From Nitrospira moscoviensis (lineage in GTDB: Bacteria > Nitrospirota > Nitrospiria > Nitrospirales > Nitrospiraceae), in NCBI RefSeq assembly GCF_001273775.1, contig NZ_CP011801.1, positions 2,706,001 to 2,770,000 on the forward strand: a stretch of DNA of 64,000 bases, written 5' to 3'. The first letter of the stretch is position 1; every line of letters begins with the position of its first letter. Of the stretch, positions 60,719-64,000 are shown in pieces. Below the pieces are notes generated by a model that made no database searches, was not told where the DNA came from, and worked only from the letters and a program-made list of their open reading frames with translations. The translations under genes were made by a program, and so were the position numbers.

Positions 60719-61057
60719 TCACCCACCGATCGAACTCTCATTCGCGAACGGTTTGGCAAGAAAACCTTGCGCCCCTCGTACAGTCAGCAATTCGTCAACC
60801 TGTCCGGAGTGAGAAGCGCTGATCAACAGAATCGGTAACGTGAGACCTTGCGCTCTGATCAGTCGGAGCACCTCGGCTCCTTCCAGCCCTGGGAGGTGCA
60901 GATCCAGAAGCATGGCATGAATCTCCTGCGTAGAGAGCAAGGTTAAAGCCTGCTCCCCACTGGCCGCGCTGTGAACGACATAGCCCCAGCGCTCAAGCCG
61001 ATCTCGACAGGCGAGTCGGACATCCGGATCATTATCGACCACCAGAATGGCTTTCAC
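60719..61057 (-). CDS. Single-domain response regulator, shortened C-terminus
   Basis: 112 residues. Receiver motifs are all present: LVVDNDPD, phospho-acceptor LLDLHLPGLEG and FLAKPF. After KPF only ANESSIGG follows, so the last helix (alpha 5) of the domain is missing or replaced. No output domain and no kinase gene lie next to it. A frameshift or deletion near 60730 could have cut off an original C-terminus. It may still accept phosphate as a sink or signalling relay; this is uncertain. Confidence 0.75.
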   Translation of the reverse strand: MKAILVVDNDPDVRLACRDRLERWGYVVHSAASGEQALTLLSTQEIHAMLLDLHLPGLEGAEVLRLIRAQGLTLPILLISASHSGQVDELLTVRGAQGFLAKPFANESSIGG

Positions 61058-61348
61058 TCTTCCTCACCCCCTGCGCCGTGGTGCGAACAGACATGAGATA
61101 ACGACCGGAAGCCCTTCACGTTCGCACGATGCCCTGACGATCACAGATCCCTCATCGTTTAGTGGCTGTGTCCATGCCCATCAGACGCAGCAGGGCCAGA
61201 GAAAGTCTTGCTGGGGCCACCATTCCGCTGAGCGCAAGGCAACTCCAAATCACGTCATTTCCAGGAGGTATTCTTTGCTTCCTTTCATGAACCGCCTTCC
61301 TTGATTTTGAATGTCTTTTCCTCACTCGGCCTTGAGCATGTTCGGGCC

Positions 61349-64000
61349 CTACACTTCCTGCCCGTACGGCGCTGATACTTCTTTGGCTTCCCCTCTTCGT
61401 TGGGCCCATGCTTCTCGTAGGCGCTCTTCCCAAACATACAGGGTTGGCAGCACGAGAAGGGTCAGGGCCGTGGAAGTCACGAGTCCACCGATGACCACGG
61501 TGGCTAGCGGCTGTTGCACTTCCGCGCCAGCGGACGTCGAAAGAGCCATCGGCACAAACCCGAGACTGGCCACCAAGGCCGTCATCAGCACCGGACGCAG
61601 ACGAATCATAGCTCCTTGTGAAGCAGCTTCCACACGCGACAGACCCTGTTTCTGCAAATCGAGGATATAGGCCATCAGGACGACACCGTTGAGCACAGCA
61701 ACTCCGAACAGCGCAATAAAGCCGACAGCGGCCGAAATCGAAAAGGGCATGCCGCGGAGCGCCAGCGCGATGACGCCGCCGGTGGCGGCCAGCGGCACAT
61801 TCAGAAAAATCAGGATCGCCGGCCCGACCGCGTTAAAGGTTGTGTAGAGGAGCACGAAGATGAGAAACAAGGCGAGCGGGACGACAATCGCGAGCCGTGT
61901 GGACGCCTCCTGTAATTGTTGGAACTGTCCCCCCCACTCGATCCAATAGCCTTTTGGTAAGGTGATCTGAGCTTGCACGGCTCGCTGAGCGTCGGCCACG
62001 AAAGTTGCCAGGTCGCGGCCCCGCACATTCGTTTCCACCGCCAAGCGGCGGTGAATATTTTCCCGGCTGATCTGCGCCAAACCGGTCTCCGTCCGAATGT
62101 CCGCAAGCTGACTGAGAGGGATCTGCCGACCTGCGGGGTCAGCTACCCGAATGTCCTTGATCCGGTCAAAATTGCTACGATCTTCTGGCCTAAAGCGGAC
62201 CTGAATGAAAAAGCGCTGATTGCCTTTGACGACCTGCCCCGCAACACGTCCACCGATCGCTTCGACGGTTCCGAGAATCTCCGAGGCATTGATCCCATAT
62301 CGAGCGATCGCCTCGCGGTTGATGATGACTCGCAGGTACGGCATCCCCGCGACTTGCTCGGCTTTGGTGTCGGCGGCCCCCTGGACCCCCGAGACGACCT
62401 GCACCACCTGATCGCCCAGCCGTTTGAGGATGTCCATGTCTTCGCCGAAAATCGTGATGGCAATATCGGAACGCACCCCGGCGATGAGCTCCTGCACCCG
62501 CAACTCAATGGGCTGAGAGTAACTGAAAATGGTGCCGGGCACCGCCGCCTTTAATGCCCGATCGAAGGCCTCAATCAGGTCAGCTTTCGTGTGAGCCGTC
62601 CTCCATTCCGACTTGGGCTTCAAGATGATATACACGTCACTGACCTCGACCCCCATTGGATCGGTGGCAATCTCTGGACGACCGGTTCGCGGGACAACGG
62701 TGGCGACCTCCGGAAACTGCCCCAAAATTTGTCCGATCCGGTTCGTACTCTTGACGGATTCCTCTAAGGCCACACTGGGAAAGCGCCAGGCTTGCAACGC
62801 GATCGCTCCCTCATCCAACTTGGGAATAAATTCCGCCCCCAGCACCGAAGCGATCGCCAGGCTGCCGGCAAAGATGACGGCGGCAGCGGCGGCAGTGATC
62901 GCTGGATGCTGGAGGGTCTGGAACAGGAGCGGCTGGTAGATCCGTTTGGCCCAGCGCACCACCCACGTTTCTTCTTCACTGACTTCGCGGCGGAGGACCA
63001 GGCTGACGAAGACCGGGGCCACCGTAAACGCGAGGAGGAGCGCAGCCACGAGCGCAAAGATGACGGTCAGCGCCATCGGGCGGAACATCTTCCCCTCGAC
63101 GCCTTGCAGGGTCAAAATCGGCAGGTAGACGATGATGATGATGCCGACCGCGAAGAAGATCGGGCGGAGAACTTCGTGGCCGGATCGCAGAATCAACTGC
63201 CGGATCTCCGTGGGGCTTGCCCGGCGTCGCACTTCTTTTTGCCGCTCAGCCAAATGTCGCATGATGTTTTCAATCATCACGACCGATCCGTCGACGATGA
63301 GCCCGAAATCGATCGCCCCGAGACTCATGAGGTTGCCGGAAATGCCGGCGGCCAGCATGCCGGTGAGCGCGACCAACATGGACAACGGGATCACCGAGGC
63401 CACGATGAGGCCGGCCCGAAGGTTGCCGAGCAGGAGAAACAGCACCGCGATCACGAGGAGGGCGCCTTCAGTCAGGTTCGTGGTGACCGTCTTGATGGTG
63501 TTGCGCACCAGATCCGTTCGATCGTAGTAGGGGTCAACCGTCACGCCGGGGGGCAGGGATTTCTTGATCTCATCGAGTTTGGCTTTGATACGGTTCACGA
63601 CGACCCGGGAGTTTTCCCCGATGAGCATGAGGACCACACCCGTCACGACTTCACCGCCCTCGTCCCGGGTAACGGCTCCCTGCCGTATCATGGGTTCAAA
63701 GCGCGTGTGCGCGATGTTGCGTATCGTGATCGGCGTCCCATCGTGCCCCGTTGCCACCACGATATTGTTGAGATCCTCCAGCGTCTGCACGAGCCCCTCG
63801 CCGCGGACCAGGTACTGCTCTTGCGCGTGCACGATGTATCCGCCGCCGGCATTGGCATTATTGCGCTCGATCGCCTCGAAGACCCGGCCGATGGGGATGT
63901 TGTAAGCCACCAGCTTCGCGGCATCGAGCACCACCTCGTACGTTTGGAGTTCCCCTCCGTAGCTGTTCACCTCCACGACGCCCGGAACCGACCGCAGCTT
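61349..64000 (-). CDS. czcA: Heavy-metal efflux RND pump, CzcA-like, 5' end outside window
   Basis: The frame is open to base 64000 (KLRSVPGVVEVNSYGGELQT), so about the first 170 codons lie to the right. GAIDFGLIVDGSVVMIEN supplies the helix-4 acidic residues of HME-RND pumps, and TVDPYYDRTDLV and GAEFIPKLDEGAIALQAW are family blocks. It differs from the CusA at 53206 in the periplasmic region and lacks that protein's Met-rich features, so a Zn/Co/Cd or broader substrate is likely. The membrane-fusion and outer-membrane partners should lie to the right. Protein ends APYGQEV. Confidence 0.9.
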   Translation of the reverse strand, partial: KLRSVPGVVEVNSYGGELQTYEVVLDAAKLVAYNIPIGRVFEAIERNNANAGGGYIVHAQEQYLVRGEGLVQTLEDLNNIVVATGHDGTPITIRNIAHTRFEPMIRQGAVTRDEGGEVVTGVVLMLIGENSRVVVNRIKAKLDEIKKSLPPGVTVDPYYDRTDLVRNTIKTVTTNLTEGALLVIAVLFLLLGNLRAGLIVASVIPLSMLVALTGMLAAGISGNLMSLGAIDFGLIVDGSVVMIENIMRHLAERQKEVRRRASPTEIRQLILRSGHEVLRPIFFAVGIIIIVYLPILTLQGVEGKMFRPMALTVIFALVAALLLAFTVAPVFVSLVLRREVSEEETWVVRWAKRIYQPLLFQTLQHPAITAAAAAVIFAGSLAIASVLGAEFIPKLDEGAIALQAWRFPSVALEESVKSTNRIGQILGQFPEVATVVPRTGRPEIATDPMGVEVSDVYIILKPKSEWRTAHTKADLIEAFDRALKAAVPGTIFSYSQPIELRVQELIAGVRSDIAITIFGEDMDILKRLGDQVVQVVSGVQGAADTKAEQVAGMPYLRVIINREAIARYGINASEILGTVEAIGGRVAGQVVKGNQRFFIQVRFRPEDRSNFDRIKDIRVADPAGRQIPLSQLADIRTETGLAQISRENIHRRLAVETNVRGRDLATFVADAQRAVQAQITLPKGYWIEWGGQFQQLQEASTRLAIVVPLALFLIFVLLYTTFNAVGPAILIFLNVPLAATGGVIALALRGMPFSISAAVGFIALFGVAVLNGVVLMAYILDLQKQGLSRVEAASQGAMIRLRPVLMTALVASLGFVPMALSTSAGAEVQQPLATVVIGGLVTSTALTLLVLPTLYVWEERLREAWAQRRGEAKEVSAPYGQEV

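Overview
The window is high-GC bacterial DNA that looks like a Nitrospira-type (Nitrospirota) chromosome. This rests on overall gene content (giant multicopper oxidase, SmbP-like and cupin proteins, two-partner secretion with a CHAT protease, TIGR03067 and DUF2630 proteins) and on a palindromic ~120 bp dispersed repeat whose style I associate with Nitrospira. The genus is inference, not proof.

Layout. 1-1037: 3' end of a GH13 alpha-glucosidase. 1111-10759, minus strand: catalase-family heme protein, a 1600-residue multicopper oxidase, a LuxR-type response regulator, a secreted protein of unknown function and a baeRF-family protein, with two copies of the ~120 bp palindromic repeat. 10766-20391: mostly single, unrelated genes (SmbP-like/cupin, glycine-zipper lipoprotein, zinc alcohol dehydrogenase, SRPBCC protein, TIGR03067 lipoprotein, DUF2630, diheme cytochrome, SDR, DUF6883/DUF4926 pair, small membrane peptide, lipoprotein). 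Nearly all are separated by an unusual element built from a 9 bp unit (TCTGGTCTG and variants), usually followed by its inverted arm. I count 13 copies between 10.7 and 34.1 kb and none elsewhere. 20655-34019, plus strand: a secretion locus with a metzincin-like protease, a HEAT-like protein, a DUF3015-like protein, a TpsA exoprotein, its TpsB transporter, a secreted TPR-CHAT protease translationally coupled to TpsB, and a DUF928 protein. A VapB-'VapC fusion remnant lies inside it on the other strand.

34361-41860, plus strand: a small membrane protein and RHH protein behind a sigma-54-type promoter, then a sensory cluster (REC-PAS4 protein, ABC-type substrate-binding protein, HAMP-GAF histidine kinase, NtrC-type sigma-54 activator). 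A second sigma-54-type promoter precedes a 28-residue membrane peptide at 19432.

41948-64000 looks like an acquired metal-resistance island. It begins at a truncated tRNA-Met(CAU), a terminator hairpin and a 3' fragment of a cation diffusion facilitator gene, and is almost wholly minus-strand. It holds a Cus-type copper/silver efflux operon (CusB-FixH fusion, CusA, CusC, FixH-like lipoprotein), a Csp-like four-helix copper protein, several Met-rich small proteins, an SPW-VKOR-SPW membrane protein, an epimerase, DUF4396, an intact IS5-type insertion sequence just upstream of the Csp gene, two paralogous 119-residue cysteine proteins flanking the efflux genes, a frameshifted CDF transporter, CzcD, a receiver protein and a second RND pump (CzcA-type) that runs off the right edge.
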